Position numbers and translations under genes: made by a program. A model generated the notes under the pieces. It saw only the letters and a list, made by a program, of their open reading frames with translations, ran no database searches and was not told where the DNA came from. Below, one piece after another: positions 1 through 7,175 of a stretch of DNA of 14,325 nt (position 1 is its first letter; every line of letters begins with the position of its first letter). Origin of the DNA: CAVOBC01 sp963693635 (GTDB lineage: Bacteria; Pseudomonadota; Gammaproteobacteria; Pseudomonadales; Azotimanducaceae); contig CAVOBC010000094.1 of the NCBI GenBank assembly GCA_963693635.1, positions 1-14,325 of the forward strand, read 5' to 3'.

Positions 1-17
1 TATGTATCAAGGCGCTT

Positions 18-290
18 ATGAAACTAGACAAAGACACAACGATGAGGCGGCTCAATCGTATAGAAGGCCAGGTTCGCGGTATCACCCGGATGATTGATGA
101 GGAGCGCTATTGCATCGACGTCTTGCACCAGATACAGGCCATCAAGTCGGCTCTCGCCAAGGTCAAAGATGCCATTCTCAAAGATCATGCGGCGACCTGT
201 GTCGAACATGCGATCGCCTCCGGGAACGAAGCCGAGCAACGCAAGAAGTTTGGAGAACGCGTCGATCTGGTTGGCAGGGCAAAGCAATGA
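18..290 (+). CDS. CsoR/RcnR/FrmR-family metal-sensing transcriptional repressor
   Basis: A 90-residue all-helical DUF156-type repressor of normal family length. The N-terminal helix carries the family hallmark RLNRIEGQVRGI (residues 11-22). Residues Tyr31-Cys32, His57 and Cys61 reproduce the Cys-x24-His-x3-Cys spacing of the Cu(I) ligands of CsoR, so copper sensing is the best guess. A formaldehyde- or sulfur-sensing member of the family cannot be excluded. Such proteins bind operator DNA as tetramers and release it on ligand binding, usually controlling a neighbouring metal exporter or detoxification gene. That partner is not seen here and would have to lie upstream of the window. The start is the ATG at 18, preceded by AAGGCG at 9-14. 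The gene ends at TGA 288-290, followed by a repeat-bearing spacer, so it is probably not in an operon with the next gene. Confidence 0.9.
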   Translation: MKLDKDTTMRRLNRIEGQVRGITRMIDEERYCIDVLHQIQAIKSALAKVKDAILKDHAATCVEHAIASGNEAEQRKKFGERVDLVGRAKQ

Positions 291-330
291 CGACGGCGCG
301 TGGCGCCATCCCTGAGGTTCTGGTGACCCG

Positions 331-427
331 GCGAAAGCCGTGAATATCGTTGTTCGTAAGCCGTCGATGTGGTCCTTCACGTTTTCGCTTCGCGAAAGCC
401 GTGAATAGCTGCGCGAAAGCCGTGAAT
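331..427. repeat. Three direct copies of a 15-bp repeat, with a hairpin
   Basis: GCGAAAGCCGTGAAT occurs exactly at 331-345, 392-406 and 413-427, in the spacer between the CsoR-type gene and the dehydrogenase. Around the second copy, 376-388 and 392-405 pair as an almost complete stem (one bulge, one G-T pair) with loop TTC. The stretch 376-408 resembles the dispersed repeat at 1479-1509 (TTCACG, then TTCGCTTCGCGA, then a GTGAAT or ATGAAT end), so it is probably a diverged relative. Function is unknown. The position upstream of the gene at 472 could allow a regulatory or mRNA-structure role, but nothing shows this. Confidence 0.75.
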
Positions 428-471
428 TCGATACGATCGCAGTAACTCTTTTATTTGATGGAAACAAGCAA

Positions 472-1440
472 ATGCCCGACCGGATTGTCGTACTGGATGG
501 CTACACCCTGAACCCGGGTGACATTGATTGGAAACCGGTCTCGGACCTCGGTCATCTTACGGTGCACGACAGAACCGCCGGGGCAGACATTCTCACCCGT
601 GCGAACGGCGCTACCCACCTCTTCACCAACAAGACGCCGCTCACCCGCGCGGCCTTCGATGAGCTTCCCGATCTCAAGTATGTGGGTGTACTCGCCACTG
701 GCTACAACGTCGTCGACATTGACGCCGCCCGCGAGAAGAACATCGCGGTCACCAACATTCCAACCTACGGCACCGACTCAGTCGCCCAGCACGCAGCCGC
801 GCTAATGCTGGAGTTTGCACGCGGCATCTCTGTGCACAACCAGGCCGTGCACAACGGCGAATGGACGACCAGTCCCGACTGGTGTTTTTCTCGCCAGCCA
901 ATGTTCGAGTTGACCGGTCGCACCCTCGGCATCGTCGGCATCGGCCGCATCGGGCAAGCGCTCGCGCGCATCGGTGCAGCCTTCGGTATGAAGCTGATAG
1001 CGCACGACGTCTATTGGCCGTCCAACGAGGCGCTCGCGGGACTTTCGGTCGAGGAGGTCGAGTTGGACGATCTCTTCGCTCGCTCTGACATGATCTCGCT
1101 GCATTGTCCCCTCACCCCAGAGAACACCCATCTCGTCAACGCCGAACGTTTGTCGAAGATGAAGAACACGGCGGTCATCATCAACACCAGCCGCGGTCCC
1201 CTGATCGATAATCAGGCGCTGGCCGACGCGCTCGCCGCCGGTCAGGTCGGCGGCGCCGCGCTCGATGTGCTGGATGTTGAACCGCCGCCCGCTGCCAACC
1301 CGTTGCTAACGGCCCCCAACTGCGTCATCACGCCGCACCTCGCCTGGAATGCCATCGAAGCGCGGGAGCGACTAATGCAGATCGCTGCAGACAATCTCGC
1401 TGCGTTCCAGACCGGCAATCCGGTCAACGTCGTCAACTAA
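472..1440 (+). CDS. D-2-hydroxyacid dehydrogenase, glycerate/hydroxypyruvate reductase type
   Basis: A 322-residue NAD(P)-dependent D-isomer-specific 2-hydroxyacid dehydrogenase of full family length. The Rossmann motif GIGRIG is at 156-161. The catalytic triad is in canonical context: Arg241 (NTSRGPLID), Glu270 (DVLDVEPP) and His289 (ITPHLAWN). The overall pattern, including GYNVVDIDAA near 77-86, is closest to glycerate dehydrogenases (hprA-like), which interconvert hydroxypyruvate and D-glycerate. Substrate is not certain, because the family also includes lactate, glyoxylate and phosphoglycerate enzymes. ATG 472 is the natural start, as it gives a standard N-terminus; the Shine-Dalgarno is weak (GGAAAC at 460-465). 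The last codons and the TAA lie in the left arm of an 18-bp perfect hairpin (1432-1472). No neighbouring gene is obviously linked in function. Confidence 0.88.
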   Translation: MPDRIVVLDGYTLNPGDIDWKPVSDLGHLTVHDRTAGADILTRANGATHLFTNKTPLTRAAFDELPDLKYVGVLATGYNVVDIDAAREKNIAVTNIPTYGTDSVAQHAAALMLEFARGISVHNQAVHNGEWTTSPDWCFSRQPMFELTGRTLGIVGIGRIGQALARIGAAFGMKLIAHDVYWPSNEALAGLSVEEVELDDLFARSDMISLHCPLTPENTHLVNAERLSKMKNTAVIINTSRGPLIDNQALADALAAGQVGGAALDVLDVEPPPAANPLLTAPNCVITPHLAWNAIEARERLMQIAADNLAAFQTGNPVNVVN

Positions 1441-1472
1441 CAGGCTGCTGAAAAAGCAGCCTGTTAGTTGAC
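1432..1472. repeat. 18-bp perfect inverted repeat overlapping the dehydrogenase 3' end
   Basis: Positions 1432-1449 and 1455-1472 are perfectly complementary, with a 5-nt loop GAAAA (1450-1454). The TAA stop at 1438-1440 lies in the left arm. No T-tract follows on either side, so it is not a classical intrinsic terminator, although it could still act as a 3' mRNA-stabilising hairpin. The core CAGGCTGCTGAAAAA resembles terminal sequences of some insertion sequences (from memory, unverified). A closely related hairpin recurs in inverted orientation at 10978-10996. Confidence 0.85.
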
Positions 1473-1930
1473 ACATGGATTTCACGTTCGCTTCGCGAGC
1501 CATGAATAGTATCGGCCGCAAATCGACGACGTAAGTCGTTGATTTGTCGCGAGCGGGCTGAGGCCCGCGACTCTGAAAAAGTGCAGGAAAGCACTTTTTC
1601 AGCACCCTTTCATGGAACTAAAGCCCTTTCATGGAACTAAAGAAGGTGCTGCGGTGTTCCCTGCGCGACAGCGCGACAGCGCGGCAATCCGGCACCGTGA
1701 GGTCATCCTGACAATTCTTGCGAGTCGGTTTGCGAGCAAACCTCGCGTGCTTTTGCCGGAAAAAAGCCTGTAGAAAATAGCGGTGCATCCCAGCACCGCT
1801 CGCCAGTGCCCGCTGCGGTCACGCAATAACAAAGGATGCCCAGGACGACCAGGTCGAGGCAGCTTAGACGCGGGACCGGACATTCTAGGGTAGGGTGAAC
1901 GAGTCTGCTCACAGCCTCGCTTGCTCACCT
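1441..1930. repeat. Gene-free hairpin-rich mosaic of dispersed repeats
   Basis: No convincing gene lies here. After the 1432-1472 hairpin come further stem-loops: 1519-1530/1535-1546 (one G-T pair), 1553-1558/1563-1568, 1573-1584/1591-1602 (12 bp perfect), 1727-1732/1737-1742 and 1779-1786/1793-1800 (8 bp perfect). A 19-bp unit, CCCTTTCATGGAACTAAAG, is tandemly duplicated at 1605-1623 and 1624-1642. Three parts recur elsewhere: 1443-1507 inverted at 10931-10996, 1594-1687 direct at 10982-11051, and 1702-1813 direct at 13868-13979. This makes it a composite of mobile or repetitive units rather than a decayed gene. Beyond about 1814, up to the EthD gene at 2005, I see nothing recognisable. Confidence 0.8.
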
Positions 1931-2004
1931 GTTCAAAACGCAGGGCTACATTATCCGGGACAGCACCACGTCATTGATGGCGAGTGAGGCGCCGGGCGTC
2001 AGCG

Positions 2005-2763
2005 TCAGGGAATTCCGATCATCTCCGTCTGGCTGCCGTATACCTGCGTTGCGGCCACATCCACCCAAGTCTCCATGCCATCAGGCGTGACCCGCGACAC
2101 GTAATCATCCCGGCACGAGCGGTTGGGAAACCAGAGCTCAGCAAGGCCAGCGTACGGTGCGACATCCGGGAACTGGCTGAGGCTGACGCAATAACGAAAG
2201 CCACCGACCTGCTCCATGCGCTCTCGCACCTTCGGCACGTGCATGGAAAGCCAGTGCTCAAAGAACGCCAGATAGTCAGTGCCCGGCTTCGCCGCGACCA
2301 AGAAAACCTGTTTGTAGAAACCTGACCGCGTAGTCGGAAACGGTTCGTTCAGAGTCAGCGGCGTCACCGGCAGCTCACCATCCATTGCCACGAATTCCGA
2401 CGTTGCCCAGGGCAAATAGGGCTCCGCGCGTTCCTGAAACGAATCCGTGGGTTTCGTGCCATGCGGGACCTTCGGCATATTGAGCGGCGCGTCCCACCAG
2501 AGCTGGGCCATACCGTCCCACGCTTGTACGTCCTCATCAGCGCCACCACGCCCTTCCACATCAAACCCCGCATCGAAGAGCGTGGCGATGTACCGGGTTG
2601 CATGGCGCTGTCCCCGCTCGGCCGAGCGCACCTGGTTGCGGATTACCGACGGCATGTGATTGGCATACCAATGTGCCACCAACTCTTCGCGGCTGGTCGA
2701 TGCCTTGCGTTTGATCAGGTAGATCATCTTCGCGCCGGGTGAGGCCTCGATGGCTGCGGTCAT
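2005..2763 (-). CDS. EthD domain-containing protein (two tandem domains)
   Basis: A 252-residue protein made of two dimeric alpha/beta-barrel (EthD-like) repeats. Repeat one spans about 11-120 (IYLIKRK..., then HWYANHMPSV at 31-40). Repeat two spans about 149-250 (FLVAAKP..., then FFEHWLSMHVPKVRERM near 167-183). The shared feature is the HW...HxP pattern after the first strand. EthD proteins are small cytoplasmic proteins found near catabolic oxidation genes (first known from the ethyl tert-butyl ether degradation cluster); their chemistry is mostly undefined. The start is the ATG at 2763-2761, preceded on the minus strand by GGGAG six bases upstream. An in-frame extension to 2943 looks non-coding. 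The gene is divergent from the carboxyltransferase operon, with a 229-bp shared upstream region. Confidence 0.85.
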   Translation of the reverse strand: MTAAIEASPGAKMIYLIKRKASTSREELVAHWYANHMPSVIRNQVRSAERGQRHATRYIATLFDAGFDVEGRGGADEDVQAWDGMAQLWWDAPLNMPKVPHGTKPTDSFQERAEPYLPWATSEFVAMDGELPVTPLTLNEPFPTTRSGFYKQVFLVAAKPGTDYLAFFEHWLSMHVPKVRERMEQVGGFRYCVSLSQFPDVAPYAGLAELWFPNRSCRDDYVSRVTPDGMETWVDVAATQVYGSQTEMIGIP

Positions 2764-2992
2764 GGTCGACTCCCAAAGCGGACGGTTGTTCGTGACATAA
2801 CGGGTCCAACAATCGCTGGCTGCCTTGCCAGGACCGACATTCCAAACAGCAGCGAGCGAGTGAACCACACGACTTTCGCTTGACTGACACGCGCAATGCA
2901 AGCAAGCCTGCGGGCTGCTTGGTGCTGCCAACTCAGGTAGCATCGAACGATCAGCAACCCGCCATCCCTGCGGTCACCGAGGTACAAACAAA

Positions 2993-4453
2993 TTGGACGA
3001 ACAACTGCTGCAACAGATGAGGCGTGCGCGAACCGCTAGCGCGACTCGCAGCGTGGCGGGGAACGAGGTTTTGCAGCTTCTCGATCCTGGCAGCATCATC
3101 GAGTACGGCCCACTCGCAAGCGCCACCAACCGCACTGACGATGATGCACCGGGTGATGGTCTCATTGCCGTTTCGGGAAAACTGGGCGGCCATCCGCTGG
3201 TCGTCGCGGCGTTCGACCCTTCCGTGCTCGCCGGCACGATATCAGACCGCAATAGTCGCAAACTGCTGCGCGTACTCAGCCTTGCCATTCGCCATCGCTG
3301 GCCGTTTGTTTGCGTTGTCGATGGCGACGGCTCCCGGACAGAAGGCGGTGCGCCACCGCCGATTCTCCTGACGCCGCCATCGCGCTTCGACATCTTTAGC
3401 AGCCTCGCCGAGTTGTCGGGCTGGGCACCCACGATTGCGATCATCACGTCCAGCGCACTTGATGCACATGCCAGCATGGCGATGATGTGCGATGTCGTGA
3501 TCGCAACCGCAGACGCGACCCTCGGCGGCAAACAGTCGGGTACAACCCATCGCGTATCAGCAACCGAGCGCGCGAAACTGGGCGACGTGAATGTCATCGC
3601 AGCCGATACGGCCGGGGCCATCGAGATAACCCGGGCCTGTCTGGACCTCTACCTGAAACCAGTGGCCGATCCCGGCGCCCCTGCAGACGGTTGGCAGGAC
3701 GTCGCCGATATCATTCCGGACAACAGGCGCCGGCCGTACGATATGCGCCGGATCATCCGCGCCATCGCCGACGACGGTTCCGTAATCGAACTTGGTGCAA
3801 CCCATGGGCGCTCGATGCTCACCTGTTTTGCGCGGCTTGAGGGCTGCAGCATCGGGATCTTCGCCAACCAGCCCAAGTCGCCACTTGCTGGTGCCATTGA
3901 CGCCGCAGCCGCCGACAAAGCGGCCCGCTTCATCGAGCTTTGCGACGCCTGGGAGTTTCCGCTCGTCTCCTTCATCGACAACCCGGGTTACATGGTCGGG
4001 CCACAGGCTGAGCGCGAAGGCATTGCCCGACACCACGCGCGACCCCTCTCGGCCCTGCATCACCGCACGGTGCCACTCTGCTCGGTGCAGCTAAGAAAAG
4101 CCTATGGCCTGGGCCCATATGCAATGTCCGGATGGGGCGCAAGCCGCATCACCCCCGAGATGCGACTCGCCTGGCCCTCGGTCGAATCCGGCGGCATGTC
4201 TCTTGAAGGAGCGGCATACCTCGTCAAACGCAAGGAGATCCAGGCGGCCGCCAACCACCGCGAGGCTATGGCGATTCGCGACGCCTATGCCGACAAAATG
4301 CGCGACGCATCGACCGGCCTCAAAGCCGCGCGGGCCTACATGTATGACGATGTGATCGAACCGGCCGATACCCGCGCACAGATCGCGCAGTTAATCCGCC
4401 AGACGCCTCGGAAACTGCCAGACGTCAAGAAGCATCACGTGGATCCCCGCTGA
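2993..4453 (+). CDS. Acyl-CoA carboxyltransferase-like protein, divergent N-domain (CT1)
   Basis: A 486-residue carboxyltransferase (propionyl-CoA carboxylase beta/AccD superfamily) with two crotonase-fold halves; family members are usually about 510-540 residues. The C-terminal half is canonical: FIDNPGYMVGPQAE (327-340), LRKAYGLGPYAMSG (367-380) and LAWPSVESGG (392-401). The N-terminal half is degenerate. It lacks the usual KGKxTARERI segment, and the region matching GGPxMVE reads GGKQSGTTHRV (178-188). Biotin-dependent members move a carboxyl group from carboxybiotin to an acyl-CoA, but no biotin carboxylase or carrier is encoded here. The start is TTG 2993, chosen for GAGGT at 2980-2984; the in-frame ATG at 3017 has no ribosome site. 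It is the first gene of an operon, 40 bp before its paralogue, and may be one half of a heteromeric enzyme. Confidence 0.85.
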   Translation: MDEQLLQQMRRARTASATRSVAGNEVLQLLDPGSIIEYGPLASATNRTDDDAPGDGLIAVSGKLGGHPLVVAAFDPSVLAGTISDRNSRKLLRVLSLAIRHRWPFVCVVDGDGSRTEGGAPPPILLTPPSRFDIFSSLAELSGWAPTIAIITSSALDAHASMAMMCDVVIATADATLGGKQSGTTHRVSATERAKLGDVNVIAADTAGAIEITRACLDLYLKPVADPGAPADGWQDVADIIPDNRRRPYDMRRIIRAIADDGSVIELGATHGRSMLTCFARLEGCSIGIFANQPKSPLAGAIDAAAADKAARFIELCDAWEFPLVSFIDNPGYMVGPQAEREGIARHHARPLSALHHRTVPLCSVQLRKAYGLGPYAMSGWGASRITPEMRLAWPSVESGGMSLEGAAYLVKRKEIQAAANHREAMAIRDAYADKMRDASTGLKAARAYMYDDVIEPADTRAQIAQLIRQTPRKLPDVKKHHVDPR

Positions 4454-4493
4454 GCGAGCAACTTCACATGAGAAACATCTAAGAGGAACATCC

Positions 4494-5927
4494 GTGGGTA
4501 ACAGTATGGACGGTGATGTCGACCGACTGGCCACTGCGCAGGCCACTCAAACTGATGCCTTCCGGCCGGAGGCGGTCTCCCTCGTTCACAGCAAGGGCAA
4601 ACTCACCGCCCGCGAGCGCATCGCGGCACTTCTCGACGACAACACTGACGTGCAATACGGCACCATCGCAGCACGCGATCAGGACGGCGAGTGGATTCCA
4701 GAGGCAGGCGGCATCGATTACGTCGGCACCATTGCAGGCCACACGGTTGTCGCCTCGTCGACCGACTACACCGACCACGGCGGTGGCTACGGTGCGGGGC
4801 GACTCGGTCGACTGATCGCGCTCGCCAAAGAACACCGATGGCCGGTCGTGCTCTTTGTGGACGGCGGTGGCAGCCGCGCCCGCCATCCGCGCTCCGGACT
4901 CGGACACCTGGAACTCTCCGGTCCCATTGGTCCCTACTCGCTCTTCGACGGCATGGCCGAACTGTCAGGCTGGTCACCGACGGTCGCGATCGTCTCTGGT
5001 CCCTCATTTGCCGGGCATGCCAGCGCCGCCGGGTTTTCTGATTTTCTGGTCGCGACCGCCGGGTCTTCCATCGGCATGGGCGGTCCACCCATGGTTGAGG
5101 CGGCACTCGGTGTGCGGATGACCGCCCACGAACTTGCGAGCGTCGAGATGCACGACGAGAGCGGCGGTATCGACCTGTTGGTTGACGACGAACCAGCGGC
5201 CATCGAGGCCGCGCGTCGCTACCTCGATTTCTATCATGACCTCCCCGCCTCGAAGGTGGACCGAAGCGAAGCACATCCACAGGCCGCCAGAATCAATGAT
5301 GTCACAACGACTCACGAGCGTATCGACCGCTTGTTGGATGCCGGCAGTTTCTTCGAACTGCGCCGGCATTTCGCCCGCGCGATGATCACGGGGCTCGGGC
5401 GCATGGGTGGCAAAACCGTTGGCATCCTCGCTAACGACTCTGCCATCGACGACGGCTTCATCGATGAGAATGCCGCAACCAAGGCATCACGTTTCATCGA
5501 GCAATGCGACGCCTACAGCTATCCGGTCGTTTCGTTGATTGACACGATCGGCTGCGGTACGCGCGACGACGACGGCAAACCCCTGCCGATCCCGGGCCGG
5601 TGGCACCACCGGCCGCTCATGGCGCACCACCATCGACAAACGCCGCTCTTTGCCGTGCAGACCGGCCGTGCCCGCGGGCTTGGTGCTGCCGTCATGGCCG
5701 GTTTCCCGACCGGCCAGTCAACCATGATGCTGAGCGTGGCCTGGCCCGGGGTCGAACTCGGCGTCGACGACGGTTATGCCACTGTGCTCAACCACGCGAG
5801 CTTCGACGATGTCATCGCGCCGGCGGCAACCCGAGAGCAGATCATCAGATTGCTTTCGCACCTCGGCACCAGCGACGACCGACGGGGGTCGACGACGCAG
5901 AAACGACATGCGATTGACACCTGGTAG
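4494..5927 (+). CDS. Acyl-CoA carboxyltransferase-like protein, divergent C-domain (CT2)
   Basis: A 477-residue paralogue of the preceding gene. Its N-terminal half is canonical for biotin-dependent carboxyltransferases: KGKLTARERIAALLD (34-48), an acyl-CoA-site loop FVDGGGSRAR (121-130), GPSFAGHA (169-176) and GMGGPPMVEAALG (194-206). The C-terminal half is altered. The family loop DTPGFxxGxxxE is IDTIGCGTRDDDGK (349-362), RKAYGGAY is replaced by GRARGLGAAVMAG (391-403), and a His-rich stretch HHRPLMAHHH lies at 371-380. The start is GTG 4494, with AGAGGA at 4482-4487; ATG 4506 is a weaker alternative. It is cotranscribed with CT1, and the pattern of conserved halves complements CT1. The TAG at 5925-5927 is followed within about 15 bp by the broken end of an opposing sulfatase gene. 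Confidence 0.86.
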   Translation: MGNSMDGDVDRLATAQATQTDAFRPEAVSLVHSKGKLTARERIAALLDDNTDVQYGTIAARDQDGEWIPEAGGIDYVGTIAGHTVVASSTDYTDHGGGYGAGRLGRLIALAKEHRWPVVLFVDGGGSRARHPRSGLGHLELSGPIGPYSLFDGMAELSGWSPTVAIVSGPSFAGHASAAGFSDFLVATAGSSIGMGGPPMVEAALGVRMTAHELASVEMHDESGGIDLLVDDEPAAIEAARRYLDFYHDLPASKVDRSEAHPQAARINDVTTTHERIDRLLDAGSFFELRRHFARAMITGLGRMGGKTVGILANDSAIDDGFIDENAATKASRFIEQCDAYSYPVVSLIDTIGCGTRDDDGKPLPIPGRWHHRPLMAHHHRQTPLFAVQTGRARGLGAAVMAGFPTGQSTMMLSVAWPGVELGVDDGYATVLNHASFDDVIAPAATREQIIRLLSHLGTSDDRRGSTTQKRHAIDTW

Positions 5928-5929
5928 AC

Positions 5930-6337
5930 AACCGCGCTCGCGCGCGGGCCACCGATCTCGTCAACATCGTCAAGCCCGTAGGCGTTGATCGGGTGCTCAC
6001 ACTCACGCAGATCGCCCTGATGCGGGTGCAGATGCGTCTTGCCGAAGAGGCTGGTGCGATAACCCGCGTCCCGCACCGCCTGCATCCATGTCGGCGCTTC
6101 CGGCGAAAGCGTGTAAGCAAGGTTGTGCCACACAGCCGTGTTGTGCGGATAACGACCCGTCGCCAGACTGACCCGTGCCGGCACACAGATGGGTGTCGTC
6201 GTGACACAGCGGCTGAAGCGGACACCTTCCGCAGCGATGCGATCGAGATTCGGGGTTTTGACCCAATCGCCGCTACAACTCATCGCGTCCCACCGCTGCT
6301 GGTCCGTCATGATGAAAAGGACGTTGGGTTGCGTCAT
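5930..6337 (-). pseudogene. Sulfatase gene, 5' fragment only
   Basis: The first ~134 residues of a type I sulfatase (alkaline phosphatase superfamily), starting at ATG 6337-6335 with a strong GGAGGT four bases upstream. The N-terminus PNVLFIMTDQQRWD is typical. The CxPxR signature, in which Cys becomes formylglycine, is intact as CVPAR (51-55), and FGKTHLHP at 98-105 is also family-like. Similarity stops around residue 134 (about 5936), just past the stop codon of CT2. The minus-strand frame then runs on to 5774 only as antisense of CT2. Intact sulfatases of this type are roughly 450-550 residues, so most of the enzyme, including later metal and substrate residues, is missing. A rearrangement joined CT2 to the truncated gene. 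The product is unlikely to be active. Confidence 0.85.
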
Positions 6338-6545
6338 GGCACCTCCGGTTGGCCCGGATATTTCCCGATCATCATACCCAGGCCGCGAACAAGCTAACTG
6401 GCGCGCCGTCGGCCTGGTTGACTCAAACGAGGATTGTCTTCACCCTCAGTCGTCTTCCGAGTCCACGAACTGCTATCGCGACAGCACCACTGCGCCAACC
6501 GTACGGCTATCGCGCAATCAAAGTAATCAAGAAGGCCCTGAACGT

Positions 6546-7169
6546 ATGACCATGAATTTCTGCCCGCGCTGCGCCTCGCCCCTCACCACTCGCCACGATG
6601 GCGGTCGGGACCGCATTGCTTGTCCGGATAGTGGCTGCGGCTTTATCCATTTCGGCGACTTCTCGATTGGCTGCGCCGGTGTTGTCATCCGTCAGGAACA
6701 AGGGGTCACCAAGGCCCTTCTGGTGCAACGGGGACAGAATCCGTTCGCCGGGTCCTGGCAGATTCCCGGCGGCTACGCAGAACACGACGAACTGTTGTCC
6801 GTCGCGGTTGAGCGGGAAGTAGAGGAAGAGTCAAACGTCATCGCGCGGGTGCGGGACATGATTGCATTCCGCCACGCGCTCGGCGGCACCGCGGGGGGAC
6901 CCAGCACCAATGTCTACATGATCTTTCGCCTTGAATACGAAAGTGGCGAACCGCAGCACGACGGCGACGAGATTGCGGCTGCCGGGTTCTTTTCGTTCGA
7001 CGAGATGGATCAGATGGAAAAGGTGCAGAGTCTCTCCCGTTGGGGCATCGAGCAAGCGCTGAAGACCGAGTCTGGGACCGGCATCAATGTTGCGGGCAAT
7101 CCCATCGATCGCCCCGGCTTCGAGCTTTACGGCCTGACCGATGTGCCTGACTCCGTCTGGGGCCGATGA
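6546..7169 (+). CDS. Nudix hydrolase with N-terminal zinc ribbon
   Basis: A 207-residue protein. An N-terminal four-Cys zinc ribbon (Cys6, Cys9, Cys26, Cys31) precedes a Nudix fold. The Nudix box runs from Gly76 to Val98 with Gly76, Glu82, Arg90, Glu91, Glu94 and Glu95 in place, matching GX5EX7REUXEE; the usual glycine after EEx is Asn97. Nudix enzymes cleave nucleoside diphosphate-linked compounds using divalent metal. The zinc ribbon resembles that of NADH pyrophosphatases, but the SQPWPFPxS-type NADH signature is not seen, so the substrate (for example ADP-ribose, NADH or CoA-type) is open. The start is ATG 6546, with AAGAAGG at 6529-6535; ATG 6552 is an alternative. The open frame reaches upstream to 6189 but has no family similarity there. 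It converges on the CoA-transferase, with 6 bp between stops. Confidence 0.88.
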   Translation: MTMNFCPRCASPLTTRHDGGRDRIACPDSGCGFIHFGDFSIGCAGVVIRQEQGVTKALLVQRGQNPFAGSWQIPGGYAEHDELLSVAVEREVEEESNVIARVRDMIAFRHALGGTAGGPSTNVYMIFRLEYESGEPQHDGDEIAAAGFFSFDEMDQMEKVQSLSRWGIEQALKTESGTGINVAGNPIDRPGFELYGLTDVPDSVWGR

Positions 7170-7175
7170 AAACCC

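Noticed and set aside
331..427. Possible CRISPR array
   Set aside because: Repeats are only 15 bp and spacings are 46 and 6 bp; no cas genes.
24..467. 147-codon minus-strand open frame
   Set aside because: Antisense of the CsoR-type gene and the repeat spacer; no family similarity.
1432..1472. Rho-independent terminator after the dehydrogenase
   Set aside because: Strong stem but no T-tract on either strand.
2764..2943. 60-residue N-terminal extension of the EthD protein
   Set aside because: Family similarity begins just after the ATG at 2763, which has a good GGGAG site.
5774..5930. C-terminal part of the sulfatase open frame
   Set aside because: It is the antisense of the well-supported CT2 3' end.
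6189..6545. N-terminal extension of the Nudix protein
   Set aside because: It overlaps the sulfatase start in antisense, and the zinc ribbon begins right after ATG 6546 with a ribosome site.
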